A stretch of DNA of 64,000 bases. Origin: DATCMH01 sp036563505 (lineage in GTDB: Bacteria > Pseudomonadota > Alphaproteobacteria > Rhizobiales > Beijerinckiaceae). A program made the translations under genes and the position numbers. The notes beneath the pieces were generated by a model. It had not been told where the DNA came from and ran no database searches. It saw only the letters and a program-made list of their open reading frames with translations. Below, piece by piece: positions 50,981-60,446 of this stretch; the stretch's first letter is position 1, and each line of letters opens with the position of its first letter. The DNA lies in NCBI GenBank assembly GCA_036563505.1, contig DATCMH010000008.1, positions 29,384 to 93,383 of the forward strand, in the 5' to 3' direction.

Positions 50981-52066
50981 TTGAAGACGATCCAACGCAT
51001 CATCGGGACCGCCGGCATCGCAGCCCTCCTCGCGGGCGGGGCGTCCGGTCTTCAGGCCCAGGGCACCTTGCCGGCGGGCCCCAAGGTGAAGGTCGTCATG
51101 GTGACCCAGCCCGGGCCCGGGCTGCCGCAATACTCCACCGTCGACGTGCCGATGCTGAAGACCGGGGTGCCGCAGAAGTCCGGCGGCCGGATCGAGGTGG
51201 AGCTCGCGAGCTGGCCGGAGCGCAACCTGAACGGACCGGAGATCATTCGCCTCGTCCGGTCGGGGCAGGTCGACATCGGCGCGGCGCCTCTCGCCACCGT
51301 CTCGGGCGACGTGCCCTTCCTCGACATCGTCGATCTCGCCGGGCTCAACCCCACCATCGAGCAGGCGCGCAAGGTCGCCCAGGCGGTGCTGCCGCAGGCC
51401 AACAAGGCGCTCGAACGGTTCAACACGCAGATCATCGCGGTCTACCCGTTCCCGGCGCAGGTGCCGTTCTGCCGCCAGCCCGTCAACAGCCTCGACGAGC
51501 TCAAGGGCAAGAAGGTGAGAACCCATGGCGGGTCGCTCAACGATCTCATGAGCGCCATCGGGGCCCAGCCGGTCGGGATCGGCTTCCCCGAAGTGTACGG
51601 CGCGCTCGAGCGCGGCGTCGTCGACTGCGCCATCACCGGCACCGCGTCGGGCAACGGCGCGCGCTGGTACGAGGTGGCGAAGGGGATGTACGCCCTTCCC
51701 GTGGGATGGGCGGTGGCGGCCTACTACGTCAACACGACCTGGTGGAACAAGCTCGACCCGCAGGTGCGCGCCTTCCTCGAGCAGACGATGAAGGACGTCG
51801 AGACGGCCCAGTGGGATCTTGGCGCCAAGGCGACGGAGGACGGGATCGCCTGCAACACGGGCAGCAAGGACGGGTGCAAGATCGGCAAGCTCGTCGAAGC
51901 CAATCCGATGTCGGTGGCGCGTCCCACGAAGGCCGATGAGGAGGCGCTCCGCAAGCACCTCGCCGAAACGGTCCTGCCCGCCTTCGTCAAGCGCTGCGGC
52001 GCTGCCTGCGGGGAGCAGTACAACAAGACGGTCGCGCCGGTGACAGGCATCCGCTTCGGCGGCTGA
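50981..52066 (+). CDS. TRAP transporter substrate-binding protein DctP (copy 1)
   Basis: 361 aa periplasmic binding protein. TTG start with GGGGGAG 8 nt upstream; a signal peptide (IGTAGIAALLAGGASGLQA) follows. The DctP fold is seen in ERFNTQIIAVYPFPAQVPFCRQP, SLDELKGKKVRTHGG (with the ligand Arg), ALERGVVDCAITGTASGNGARWYEV and WWNKLDPQVRAFLE. Four Cys in the C-terminal part (CNTGSKDGCK, CGAAC) suggest disulfides. It resembles copy 2 closely, so the two arose by tandem duplication. Confidence 0.9.
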   Translation: MKTIQRIIGTAGIAALLAGGASGLQAQGTLPAGPKVKVVMVTQPGPGLPQYSTVDVPMLKTGVPQKSGGRIEVELASWPERNLNGPEIIRLVRSGQVDIGAAPLATVSGDVPFLDIVDLAGLNPTIEQARKVAQAVLPQANKALERFNTQIIAVYPFPAQVPFCRQPVNSLDELKGKKVRTHGGSLNDLMSAIGAQPVGIGFPEVYGALERGVVDCAITGTASGNGARWYEVAKGMYALPVGWAVAAYYVNTTWWNKLDPQVRAFLEQTMKDVETAQWDLGAKATEDGIACNTGSKDGCKIGKLVEANPMSVARPTKADEEALRKHLAETVLPAFVKRCGAACGEQYNKTVAPVTGIRFGG

Positions 52067-52269
52067 CAGGCGCGACGCGGCCGACGTTCAGGCCGCCCTC
52101 GACGTCTTGCGGGGCGCGGTAGTCGTTCGAAGCGCGGTGCCTGCCCGACGGGCGCCGACCTGCGAGCCCATGCGTGACAGTTCGGCTGCGGACGGCTTGT
52201 GGTGGCTTACCAGGACGTGCAAGCTTCGGACGCGGCACGAACCTAGCCGAACGGGCCGGATACAGGGGG

Positions 52270-53343
52270 ATGACACAGGTGCTTTCTCGTCTGCTTGCAG
52301 CCCTCCTCCTCGGCCTCGCCGGACCGGCCCTCGCCCAGGAACTGCCGCCGGGGCCGCCCGTCTCCGTCACGATGGTGACCCAGCTCTCGCCGACGATCCC
52401 GCAATATCTGAAGGTCGACATCCCCAAGCTCCGGGAGGGCATCCCGCAGCGCAGCGGCGGCCGGGTCCAGGTGACGCTCGCGAGCTGGCCCGAGCGCAAC
52501 CTGACGGGCCCCGATCTCCTGCGCGTGCTGCGCGCGGGGCAGATCGATCTGGGCGGCATCGCGCTGCCGACGGTCGCGGGAGACGTGCCCCTTCTCGACA
52601 TCATCGATCTCGCCGGCCTTCTCTCGTCGCACGAGCAGGGGCGGCGCGTCGCCGACGCGATGCTGCCGGATCTCAACCGCGAGCTCGAACGGTTCGGGGT
52701 GCGCATCATCGCGACTTATCCGTTCCCGGCTCAGGTGTTCTTCTGCCGCGATCCGATCACGAGCCTCGCCGACCTGAAGGGCAAGCGCGTCCGCACCCCC
52801 GGCGGCTCGCAGAATGACTTCATCCAGGCGATCGGAGCCCAGCCGGTCGCGATCGGCTTCCCCGAGGTCTACAGCGCGCTGGAACGGGGCGTCGTCGACT
52901 GCGCCGTCACCGGCACCGCCACAGGGAACGGCGCGCGCTGGTATGAGGTCACGCGCCACCTGTACACGCTCCCGGTCCAGTGGGGCGTCGCCGCCTATGG
53001 GGTCAATCTGGCCTGGTGGAACAAGCTCGATCCGGCCGTTCGCGACTTCCTTCAGAAGGTCATGAAGGAGGTCGAGGACGAGCAGTGGAAGCTCGGGCTC
53101 GAGCTCACCGAGGACGGCGTGGCCTGCAACGCGGGCGACCGCGCCGGCTGCAAGGTCGGCCGCGTCGTCGAGAACCGGCCGATGACGGTGACCCGCGCCA
53201 CGCAAGCCGACATGGACACGCTCCGGACCTCCCTGACCAGCGTCGTGCTGCCCGCCTGGGTGAAGCGCTGCGGCGAGCGCTGCGGGGAGATCTACAACCG
53301 CCTTGTCGCCCCGATCACGAACGTCCGCTACGAAGCCCGCTGA
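52270..53343 (+). CDS. TRAP transporter substrate-binding protein DctP (copy 2)
   Basis: 357 aa. Signal peptide LSRLLAALLLGLAGPALAQE, then the same landmarks as copy 1: IIATYPFPAQVFFCRDP, DLKGKRVRTPGG, ALERGVVDCAVTGTATGNGARWYEV, WWNKLDPAVRDF and the four-Cys tail (CNAGDRAGCK, CGERCGE). The pair differ in loops near the ligand Arg (THGGSLND against TPGGSQND), which may shift specificity. It is followed 12 bp later by dctQ. Confidence 0.9.
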   Translation: MTQVLSRLLAALLLGLAGPALAQELPPGPPVSVTMVTQLSPTIPQYLKVDIPKLREGIPQRSGGRVQVTLASWPERNLTGPDLLRVLRAGQIDLGGIALPTVAGDVPLLDIIDLAGLLSSHEQGRRVADAMLPDLNRELERFGVRIIATYPFPAQVFFCRDPITSLADLKGKRVRTPGGSQNDFIQAIGAQPVAIGFPEVYSALERGVVDCAVTGTATGNGARWYEVTRHLYTLPVQWGVAAYGVNLAWWNKLDPAVRDFLQKVMKEVEDEQWKLGLELTEDGVACNAGDRAGCKVGRVVENRPMTVTRATQADMDTLRTSLTSVVLPAWVKRCGERCGEIYNRLVAPITNVRYEAR

Positions 53344-53355
53344 CGTCGGCGCGTC

Positions 53356-53973
53356 GTGCTGGGCCGCATCGCTGATTGGCTGACTGCCCTCCGGCGGTCG
53401 GTCGCCTGGGTCGCGAAGATCATGGGCTACCTGGCCGGCTGGGGCTTCATCCTTTGCGCGGTCTTCATCACCTTCGACGTCCTCGCCCGGCGCTTCTTCG
53501 CGTTCAGCTCGCAATCGACGACGGAGATCACCGGCTACGCGCTCGCCTTCGGCATCTCGTGGGCCCTCGCCCATACGCTCGCGGCGCGCTCCCACATCCG
53601 CATCGACGTCGTGATCAACCACCTGCCCTTAAGGCTCCGGTCCGCGATGCATCTCGTGAGCCTCGCCGCGCTCGGCGTGTTCATGGGTTTCATCGCTTGG
53701 GGGGCGTATCAGCTCGTCGACGAGTCGCTCCTGTTCGGTGCCACCGACATCAGCCTGCTGCGAACCCCTCTCTGGATCCCTCAGGGGCTCTGGGCCGGGG
53801 GGATCGCCGTGTTCCTGCTCCTCATCGCCGTCATGTTCCTCGAGAGCCTGGTCCTGCTGCTGGCCGGCCGCGGCGCGGAGGTCGAAGCGCGCCTCCACGC
53901 GCGGACCTATGACGAGGAAGCGGCGGAGGCTTTGCACGCGGTCGGGGCGGACACCGCGGAGAAGCTGCGATGA
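53356..53973 (+). CDS. TRAP transporter small permease DctQ
   Basis: 205 aa with four transmembrane spans and the DctQ core ILCAVFITFDVLARRFFAFSSQSTTEITGYALAFGISWALAHTLAARSHIRIDVV. GTG start. Its stop overlaps the dctM start (ATGA at 53970-53973). Together with DctM it forms the Na+-coupled permease, using the binding proteins upstream. Confidence 0.88.
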   Translation: MLGRIADWLTALRRSVAWVAKIMGYLAGWGFILCAVFITFDVLARRFFAFSSQSTTEITGYALAFGISWALAHTLAARSHIRIDVVINHLPLRLRSAMHLVSLAALGVFMGFIAWGAYQLVDESLLFGATDISLLRTPLWIPQGLWAGGIAVFLLLIAVMFLESLVLLLAGRGAEVEARLHARTYDEEAAEALHAVGADTAEKLR

Positions 53974-55349
53974 TTGCCGTCGCCTTCCTGCTGATCCTGC
54001 TCGTCCTGACGGTGGGCTTGAGCCTGTTCGGCGGCCACGGCGGGCCCGTTCCCGTCGCGGAAATGGTGCTCCTGGTCGGCCTGTTCATCGCCTTTTTCGG
54101 GGCCGGGATCTATGTCGGCGCGGCCTTGGGCGTGCTGGGCCTCATCGCCGGCTTCGCCTTCTCCGACCGGCCGTTCTGGGCCTTCTTGGGCCAGACCGTG
54201 TGGAATCCGTCGTCCAGCTTCGTTCTCGTCGCGGTGCCCCTCTTCCTCCTGATGGGCGAGATCCTGCTCCGGGCCGGCCTGTCGGACCGGCTGTACCGGG
54301 CGCTCAACGTCTGGCTCGACCGCCTGCCGGGCGGATTGCTGCACACCAACATCGCGGCGTCGGGCGTCTTCTCGGCGATCTCCGGCTCCTCGGTCGCAAC
54401 CGCCGCCACGATGGGGTCTGTCGCACTGCCCTTCTTCAAGGGCACCCGCTACGACCCGAAGATGGTGCTCGGGTCGCTCGCGGCGGGCGGCGCGCTCGGG
54501 AACCTGATCCCGCCGGGGATCACCTTCATCGTCTATGCCCTGATGACCGAGACCTCCGTCGGCGCGCTCTATATCGCGGCCGTCGGGCCGAGCATCCTCG
54601 TCACCCTCCTGTTCGTTCTCGTCATCGTCCTGAAAACCCGACGAGGCACAGCCTTGGATCGTCCGGCAGCCTCGGTGCCGCTCGGCGTCAAGCTTCGCAG
54701 CCTCGTCGATCTCCTGCCGACGGCGCTCCTGATCCTGATCGTGCTCGGGACGATCTACGGCGGGCTCGCCACCGCGACCGAATCCGCGGCGCTCGGCGTC
54801 GTTGCCGCCATCGTCTTCGCGGCCCTCGGGGGCAAGCTGTCGTTGCGCATGCTCAACGAATCCGCGGAGGCCACGGCGCGCAACACCGCGCTCATCGGCT
54901 TGATCCTGTTCGGGGCCTACGTCCTCAACTACGTGCTGGTCGGCCTCGGCGTGCCGCAGGCGCTCGCCAAGCTCGTGAGCGGACTGCCCCTGCCGCCCTG
55001 GGGCATCATGCTCCTGATCATCGGGTTCTACCTCGCCCTCGGGACCTTCATGGAAGGGTTCTCGATGATCATCACGACGATCCCCATCGTCTTCCCGATC
55101 GTGACCGCGCTCGGTTACGACCCGATCTGGTTCGGCGTGATCGTGACGATGCTCGTCGAGATCGCCTTGATCTCGCCCCCTGATGGGACGGTGCTCTACG
55201 TGCTGCAGGGGATGCGCAAGGATGGCGGCCCGATCACGGACGTCTTCTCGGGCGTCCTGCCGTTCATGGCCGTGTACATCCTGGCGGTCGTTGTGCTGAT
55301 GATCGTGCCCGAGCTCGCGCTCTGGCTCCCGTCCCAGTGGAGACCGTGA
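53970..55349 (+). CDS. TRAP transporter large permease DctM
   Basis: 459 aa, about 12 transmembrane segments. DctM features are VAVPLFLLMGEILLRAGLSDRLY, SGVFSAISGSSVATAATMGSVALP, GGALGNLIPPGITFIVYALMTETSVGALY and MEGFSMIITTIPIVFPIV. It overlaps dctQ by 4 nt and shares one base with the next gene's ATG, so translation is coupled along the operon. Confidence 0.93.
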   Translation: MIAVAFLLILLVLTVGLSLFGGHGGPVPVAEMVLLVGLFIAFFGAGIYVGAALGVLGLIAGFAFSDRPFWAFLGQTVWNPSSSFVLVAVPLFLLMGEILLRAGLSDRLYRALNVWLDRLPGGLLHTNIAASGVFSAISGSSVATAATMGSVALPFFKGTRYDPKMVLGSLAAGGALGNLIPPGITFIVYALMTETSVGALYIAAVGPSILVTLLFVLVIVLKTRRGTALDRPAASVPLGVKLRSLVDLLPTALLILIVLGTIYGGLATATESAALGVVAAIVFAALGGKLSLRMLNESAEATARNTALIGLILFGAYVLNYVLVGLGVPQALAKLVSGLPLPPWGIMLLIIGFYLALGTFMEGFSMIITTIPIVFPIVTALGYDPIWFGVIVTMLVEIALISPPDGTVLYVLQGMRKDGGPITDVFSGVLPFMAVYILAVVVLMIVPELALWLPSQWRP

Positions 55350-56023
55350 TGACGCGACTGACGTTCGAACGGGAGGGCGCCGCGGCCGCTACGGTGGACG
55401 TCGAGACGCTCGTCATCGCGGGGTGGACGGGCCGCGACGAGGCCGCGCTGCGTCACCACATCGAGGAGCTGGCCGCCATCGGTGTTCCCCGGCCGTCGAG
55501 CGTTCCCGTGTTCTACCGGGTCGCCGCGTCGAACCTCCTCCAGTCGAGCCGACTGGACGTGTTGGGCCCCGACACGTCCGGCGAAGCCGAGCCGGTCGTG
55601 GTCTCGCTGCCGGACGGTTTGTGGCTCGGCGTCGGCTCGGATCACACGGACCGCAAGGCGGAGACGATGGGAATCGCCCTGTCTAAGCAGCTCTGCGGCA
55701 AGCCGATCGGAACCGCTCTCTGGCGCCTCGACGAGGTGGAGCCCCGCTGGGACCAGCTCGTCCTGCGCAGCTGGGCGACGATCGACGGGGAGCGCGTCCT
55801 CTACCAGGAGGGGCCCCTCTCGAACATGCGCAAGCCCGCGGACCTCATCACCCGCCTCCCTGCGGGGCAGCTCGCGCCGGGCGCCGTGATGTTCTGCGGC
55901 ACCCTCGGCGCGATCGGCGGCATCCGTCCGGCCGCTGACTTCACGGTGGAGCTTGAGGACCCAGCCGGGGGCCGAACGCTCCGCTTGTCCTACGCCATCA
56001 CGCCTCTGCCCGTGGTGTCCTGA
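55349..56023 (+). CDS. DUF2848 family protein
   Basis: 224 aa soluble protein of the DUF2848 type: VETLVIAGWTGRDEAALRHHIEELAAIGV, PSSVPVFYRVAASNLLQ, VGSDHTDRKAETMGIALSKQLC and MFCGTLGAIGGIRPAADFTVELEDP. The C-terminal part resembles fumarylacetoacetase-like hydrolases, where acidic and His residues bind metal, which would suit a C-C or lactone hydrolase. It is the last gene of the TRAP operon. Start ATG 55349, overlapping the dctM stop. Confidence 0.82.
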   Translation: MTRLTFEREGAAAATVDVETLVIAGWTGRDEAALRHHIEELAAIGVPRPSSVPVFYRVAASNLLQSSRLDVLGPDTSGEAEPVVVSLPDGLWLGVGSDHTDRKAETMGIALSKQLCGKPIGTALWRLDEVEPRWDQLVLRSWATIDGERVLYQEGPLSNMRKPADLITRLPAGQLAPGAVMFCGTLGAIGGIRPAADFTVELEDPAGGRTLRLSYAITPLPVVS

Positions 56024-56130
56024 TCGGTCCGGTGCGACGCCGGACTCGGAGATCGGCCGCCACGCCGCGGTCGAGCCTTGGGGCGTGAAGCCGCGTCACA
56101 GCCGGCAGTCACCTGAGAACGCTTCCAAAG

Positions 56131-56157
56131 TGAAACTGTTCTAAAGTACTGATTTCA
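56131..56157 (+). promoter_or_regulatory. Possible iron-regulator site upstream of the siderophore ABC operon
   Basis: An AT-rich patch about 100 bp upstream of the first gene, contrasting with the GC-rich flanks. It holds TTCTAAA at 56139-56145 (half of an Irr-type ICE motif) within an outer inverted repeat TGAAA...TTTCA. Iron control by Irr or RirA is plausible for this operon in Hyphomicrobiales; the match is partial. Confidence 0.3.
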
Positions 56158-56253
56158 TTTTGCTTTCGTGTCCTCGCTGCGTTAGCGCAGGTGCCATGGG
56201 TGCGGCCCGCCCCTTCGCGAGGCCGCCGAATCTTGGCTTCAGAGGACCGCCTC

Positions 56254-57435
56254 ATGCTGCTCCCGACGCGCTTCCGAGCGCTCGCGCTCGCCTGCCTCTC
56301 GTTGGCGCTCCCTTTCGCGTCGCCGCCGTCGGCGCGCGCGCAGACCCAATCCGCAGCCTCGGCGAGGATCGTCGAGGTCAAGGATGTGGCCGGCCGGACC
56401 GTGAAGGTGAAAGCGCCCGTCGAGCGCGTCATCCTCGGCGAAGGGCGGCAGATCTACTTCGTGGCGGCCCTCGACAAGGAGGACCCGTTCCGCCGCGTCG
56501 TCGCCTGGCGCGACGATCTCGCCAAGGCCGATCCGGGCACGTTCAAGCTTTACCAGGCGATGAGGCCCGCCATCACGAAACTCCCTGCCTTCGGGGGTAT
56601 GAAGGAAGGCTCCTTCGACGTCGAACAGGCCGTGGCACTCAAGCCCGACGTGCTCCTCATGAACATCGAGGCCAAGGTCGCGAGCGACGAAGCGCGTCTG
56701 GTCGAGAAGCTCGCGGGCGTCGGCATTCCCGTCGTCTACGTCGACTTCCGCGAGAAGCCGTTCGAGAACACCGAGCCCTCCATGCGGCTCATCGGCAAGC
56801 TCTTCGGCCGCGAGGCGGTGGCCGAGGAGTTTATCGCCTTCCGCGCCAAGGAGATCGCCCGGGTCGAGGACAAGCTCAAGGCCGCGAACCTCTCGGACGC
56901 CAAGAAGCCCCTCGTCTTCGTGGAGCGCGCCGGCGGCTACTCGGACGATTGCTGCATGTCCTTCGGCCGAGAGAATTTCGGCCGCATGGTCGAGCTCGCC
57001 GGTGGGCGCAACCTCGCGTCGGGCCTCATCCCCGGCACCTTCGGCACGGTGAACCCGGAGCAGATCGTGGCGGCAAAGCCCGACGTCGTCGTCGTCACGG
57101 GCAGCGCCTGGGACGCCTACGTGCCTGGCGGCGCCTGGGTCGGCGTCGGGCCGAACGCCGACCAAGCCGAAGCGCGGCGCAAGCTGTCAGCCCTGATGCA
57201 GCGCCCTGCCTTCCGCACTCTGCCGGCGGTGCAGGCGGGCCAGATCCACGCCATCTGGCACCAGTTCTACAACAGCCCGTACCAGTTCGTGGCGGTGCAG
57301 CAGATCGCCAAGTGGCTCCATCCGGAGCTCTTCCGCGACCTCGACCCCGACGCGACGCTGCGCAGCCTGCACGAGCGCTTCCTGCCGATCCCCTACCAGC
57401 CCGGCTATTGGGTGTCGCTCCAGGCGAACGGCTGA
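56254..57435 (+). CDS. Iron-siderophore type ABC transporter substrate-binding protein
   Basis: 393 aa periplasmic binding protein of the FecB/BtuF class. Signal peptide (LALACLSLALPFASPPSARA), then VEVKDVAGRTVKVKAPVERVILGEGR, VEQAVALKPDVLLMN and VNPEQIVAAKPDVVVVTGSAWD. It is longer than typical BtuF (about 270 aa) and nearer to ferric-siderophore or haem binders; a Cys pair is in YSDDCCMSFG. The start at 56254 gives the signal peptide directly. First gene of an overlapping three-gene operon. Confidence 0.88.
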   Translation: MLLPTRFRALALACLSLALPFASPPSARAQTQSAASARIVEVKDVAGRTVKVKAPVERVILGEGRQIYFVAALDKEDPFRRVVAWRDDLAKADPGTFKLYQAMRPAITKLPAFGGMKEGSFDVEQAVALKPDVLLMNIEAKVASDEARLVEKLAGVGIPVVYVDFREKPFENTEPSMRLIGKLFGREAVAEEFIAFRAKEIARVEDKLKAANLSDAKKPLVFVERAGGYSDDCCMSFGRENFGRMVELAGGRNLASGLIPGTFGTVNPEQIVAAKPDVVVVTGSAWDAYVPGGAWVGVGPNADQAEARRKLSALMQRPAFRTLPAVQAGQIHAIWHQFYNSPYQFVAVQQIAKWLHPELFRDLDPDATLRSLHERFLPIPYQPGYWVSLQANG

Positions 57436-58526
57436 TGGCGGGCGCAGCCGTCACCGCCGGGGCTTTGCCCACCGGGGAACGCGTGTCCGGGCGTGCGGCC
57501 TACCGCGCCCTCGCGAGGCGCAAGAAGCTGGTGCTGGCCGGTCTCCTCGCCGCGCTCGTCGCGAGCATCCTCGTCGACCTGATGACCGGGGCGGCCCGCT
57601 ACGGCGTGGCCGAGGTGATGCGGGCGCTCCTCAGCCCTGAGAGCGTCCCGGCGGCCCTGCGTGTGGTGATCTGGGAGATCCGCCTGCCTGTCGCGCTGAT
57701 GGCCGTTGTGGTCGGCGCTTCGCTCGCGGTGGCCGGCGCGCAGATGCAGACGATCCTCAACAACCCCCTGGCGAGCCCCTTCACGCTCGGCATCTCCGCA
57801 GCGGCGAGCTTCGGCGCCGCGCTCGCCCTGGTGCTCGGTCTCTCGATCATCCCGATCGCCATCGACTACATGGTGCCGCTCAACGCCTTTCTCGCCGCGG
57901 CAGGCGCCGCGCTCCTCATTCACGCCTTGAGCCAGCGGCGCGGGGTCAGCACCGAAACGGTGGTGCTGCTCGGCATCGCCCTCGTCTTCACCTTCAACGC
58001 CCTTCTCTCCCTCCTCCAGTTCGTCGCCTCCGAGCAGGCGCTGGGCGCCGTGGTGTTCTGGACCATGGGAAGCCTGACCAAGGCCACCTGGCACAAGCTC
58101 GCGATCACGAGCGCGGTTTTCGCGGTCTGCCTGCCCCTGTTCCTGCGCCGCGTCTGGGTGCTGACGGCCCTTCGCCTCGGCGAGGACAAGGCGGCGAGCT
58201 TCGGCATCAACGTCCGGCGTCTGCGTCTCGAGACGATGCTGCTGGTGAGCCTGCTCGCCGCCGTTCCGGTCTCCTTCGTGGGCACGATCGGTTTCGTCGG
58301 CTTGGTGGGCCCGCACATCGCCCGCATGCTCATCGGCGAGGATCAGCGCTTCTTCCTGCCGGCCTCCGCGCTTGCCGGCGCGACCCTGCTCTCGGCGGCC
58401 TCCGTGGTGAGCAAGTCCCTGATCCCGGGCCTCACCTTCCCGATCAGCATCGTGACGGCGCTGGTCGGCGTGCCGTTCTTCTTCGCCCTCATTCTCTCGA
58501 ACAACCGGAGATGGCGCTCGTGGTGA
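57435..58526 (+). CDS. FecCD-family ABC transporter permease
   Basis: 363 aa with about nine or ten spans. The FecCD pattern is clear: IRLPVALMAVVVGASLAVAGAQMQTILNNPLASPFTLGISAAASFGAAL and FVGTIGFVGLVGPHIARMLIGEDQRFFLPASALAGA. An N-terminal cytoplasmic extension of about 30 residues precedes the first span. The ATG overlaps the previous stop. It forms a homodimeric channel for an iron chelate, cobalamin or haem; iron is the likeliest. Confidence 0.92.
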   Translation: MAGAAVTAGALPTGERVSGRAAYRALARRKKLVLAGLLAALVASILVDLMTGAARYGVAEVMRALLSPESVPAALRVVIWEIRLPVALMAVVVGASLAVAGAQMQTILNNPLASPFTLGISAAASFGAALALVLGLSIIPIAIDYMVPLNAFLAAAGAALLIHALSQRRGVSTETVVLLGIALVFTFNALLSLLQFVASEQALGAVVFWTMGSLTKATWHKLAITSAVFAVCLPLFLRRVWVLTALRLGEDKAASFGINVRRLRLETMLLVSLLAAVPVSFVGTIGFVGLVGPHIARMLIGEDQRFFLPASALAGATLLSAASVVSKSLIPGLTFPISIVTALVGVPFFFALILSNNRRWRSW

Positions 58527-59350
58527 CGCGTCCTTCCCTGCAGCTTCGCGGCGTCGGGGTGCGCTACGGCGCTGCTGCTGCGAGCCGCTTAGCGCTCGCC
58601 GACGTGACGACGCCGGTTTTCTCAGGAGGCGAGGTGGTCGCGGTCATCGGGCCGAACGGCGCCGGCAAGTCGACCCTGTTTCGCCGCGTCGCCGGGCTCT
58701 TGGGAGGACCCGGTGAGGTTCTGGTGACCTCGCACTCCGGGCGGCCACCCTGCTACCTGCCGCAGGATACGGCCGCCGCGGCCGTGCTCACGGTCTACGA
58801 GGCGGTGCTTCTCGCCCGCAAGCAGGGCGGGCGCGGCGGCTGGCGCGTCGATGACGCGGATCTCGCGCTCATCGACGGGGTACTGGGCGACCTCGGCATC
58901 GCGGAGCTTGCCTTCCGCAATCTCGCCGAGCTCAGCGGCGGGCAGCGCCAGCTCGTCTCGATCGCCCAGGTGCTGGTGCGCGAGCCCGAGATCCTGCTCA
59001 TGGACGAGCCGACGAGCGCGCTCGATCTGCATCGCCAGATCGAGGTGCTCGCCCTCGTCCGGCGCCTCGCCTCCGCGCGGGGCCTGTGCGTGCTCGTTGC
59101 GCTGCACGATCTCAACCATGCCCTGCGCGTGGCTGATCAGGTCATGGTGTTGGCAGACGGCCGCCTCGTTGCGGCGGGCCCTCCGCGCGACGTGATCACG
59201 CCGAGCCTTCTCGAAGAGGTCTATGGCGTGCGCGCCCGCGTCGAGCCCGGCGGTCCGGGTTCTGTGCCCTACCTCGTCGTCGAGGGCTCGGCCCGCGACG
59301 CCGCTGCGCGGCCCGACGCTTCCGTCGCTTATCTCCGCGCCGCCGAATGA
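58511..59350 (+). CDS. FecE-type ABC transporter ATPase
   Basis: 279 aa ATPase. Walker A is GPNGAGKSTLFRRV near residue 50, the signature LSGGQRQLVSIAQVL, Walker B ILLMDEPTSALDLHRQ, and the H-loop VALHDLNHALRVADQ. It overlaps the permease gene by 16 bp. The trailing region after residue 240 is typical of siderophore/B12 ATPases. No TonB-dependent receptor is adjacent. Confidence 0.93.
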   Translation: MALVVTRPSLQLRGVGVRYGAAAASRLALADVTTPVFSGGEVVAVIGPNGAGKSTLFRRVAGLLGGPGEVLVTSHSGRPPCYLPQDTAAAAVLTVYEAVLLARKQGGRGGWRVDDADLALIDGVLGDLGIAELAFRNLAELSGGQRQLVSIAQVLVREPEILLMDEPTSALDLHRQIEVLALVRRLASARGLCVLVALHDLNHALRVADQVMVLADGRLVAAGPPRDVITPSLLEEVYGVRARVEPGGPGSVPYLVVEGSARDAAARPDASVAYLRAAE

Positions 59351-59446
59351 CGGGGATCCTAGATCACGCGTCCGATTGATCGTCGGCTCTTCGACCGTTT
59401 CGTCCTGCTGGCGCACCGCCGCAGGACGTCAGGTTCGGCGGTGCGG

Positions 59447-59992
59447 TCAGCCGTTCTTCACGCCGGCGGCTTCGCGCAGGCTCTGCGCGCGGATCACCGT
59501 GCGGGCGTACTGCTCCCACGACGAGCGCAGGCCGAGAAGGTTCGTCGAGAGGGCCTCGACGACGGCCTCCAACTCTTCCAGCGTCTGCTCGTTGCGGGCG
59601 AAGGCCGCGGTTAAGTCGCTGGTGATATCGCCCTGCTTCGTCGTCGCGAGGAGCGCCTGCAGCTCGCGGCTGCTCTCGCGGGCCGCCGGGGCGCGCTGCT
59701 CCAGCGCTTCGTAGAGCCGGTCACGATCGGTCTCGGCCGCTTCGACCTGCAAGCGCTGCTGACGTAGAAGCCGAACAACGGCTCGGAATTCCTTGCTCTG
59801 CTGATCGAGATCCGCGCTGAGGCCGTGGAAGCCGCCGATGATCTCGCGCGGCAATCCAACCATGATCTCGTCGCTGACGGGCGGCACCGGAGTCGTTCCG
59901 GCCGTCTTCAGAAACTCGACCAGTGGCCTGACCGGGTCTTTGCGCGACGCCATGGTGACGGCATTCCCCAATTCTTCGGCAACCTTGGACAT
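59447..59992 (-). CDS. Coiled-coil hypothetical protein
   Basis: 181 aa, soluble and helical. VEFLKTAGTTPVPPVSDEIMVGLPREIIGGFHGL is followed by a long predicted coiled coil (KEFRAVVRLLRQQRLQVEAAETDRDRLYEALEQRAPAARESSRELQALL) and TAAFARNEQTLEELEAVVEALSTNL. Start ATG 59992; a longer in-frame start upstream seems non-coding. It has no signal peptide. No family recognised. Alone, facing the ABC operon's 3' end. Confidence 0.65.
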   Translation of the reverse strand: MSKVAEELGNAVTMASRKDPVRPLVEFLKTAGTTPVPPVSDEIMVGLPREIIGGFHGLSADLDQQSKEFRAVVRLLRQQRLQVEAAETDRDRLYEALEQRAPAARESSRELQALLATTKQGDITSDLTAAFARNEQTLEELEAVVEALSTNLLGLRSSWEQYARTVIRAQSLREAAGVKNG

Positions 59993-60212
59993 CTTCGGGT
60001 TTCCCTTCGCGGTGACGTTGTTGATCGGGCCAGGTGCGGCATGATGGTTTGCACGAACATTATGGGCCGTCCACAACATACCTAATCTTTAGTTAATTGC
60101 CCAAAGTGCCGTTAGGGCAGCATGCGTGGCGAAAGTACAACAGGCTTTTGCGACGTTGCGCCCGATCCTTTGTTGCTCCTTCGCGAAGGCGTGGCCGTGC
60201 TATGGCGGAGTC

Positions 60213-60446
60213 ATGCCCGGCACCGATGATTCTCCCTCCGTTTGGTCCCGTCTCTCCTCCTTGGAGGCCAGAGCCGATAGGCTCGACGGGCAGGCGGATC
60301 GGCTCGCGGCTCATGCGAGCGATTGCGACCGTTGGGGGCTCGTCTGCGCGGCGCGGGATGCCTGGAACGGCGCTCGTGAAAACCGTGTACAGGCTATTCT
60401 GTGCAAGGCCGAAGCCGCTGCCCTGCGGCAGCGCTTTCAGGAGTGA
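60213..60446 (+). CDS. Small hypothetical protein
   Basis: 77 aa. Helical, with a heptad-like run LSSLEARADRLDGQADRLAAHASDCDRWG and CAARDAWNGARENRVQAILCKAEAAALRQRFQ. GGAG is 4 nt from the ATG at 60213. Another frame on the same strand is open over much of the same span, so the choice is not certain; composition favours this one. Confidence 0.4.
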   Translation: MPGTDDSPSVWSRLSSLEARADRLDGQADRLAAHASDCDRWGLVCAARDAWNGARENRVQAILCKAEAAALRQRFQE

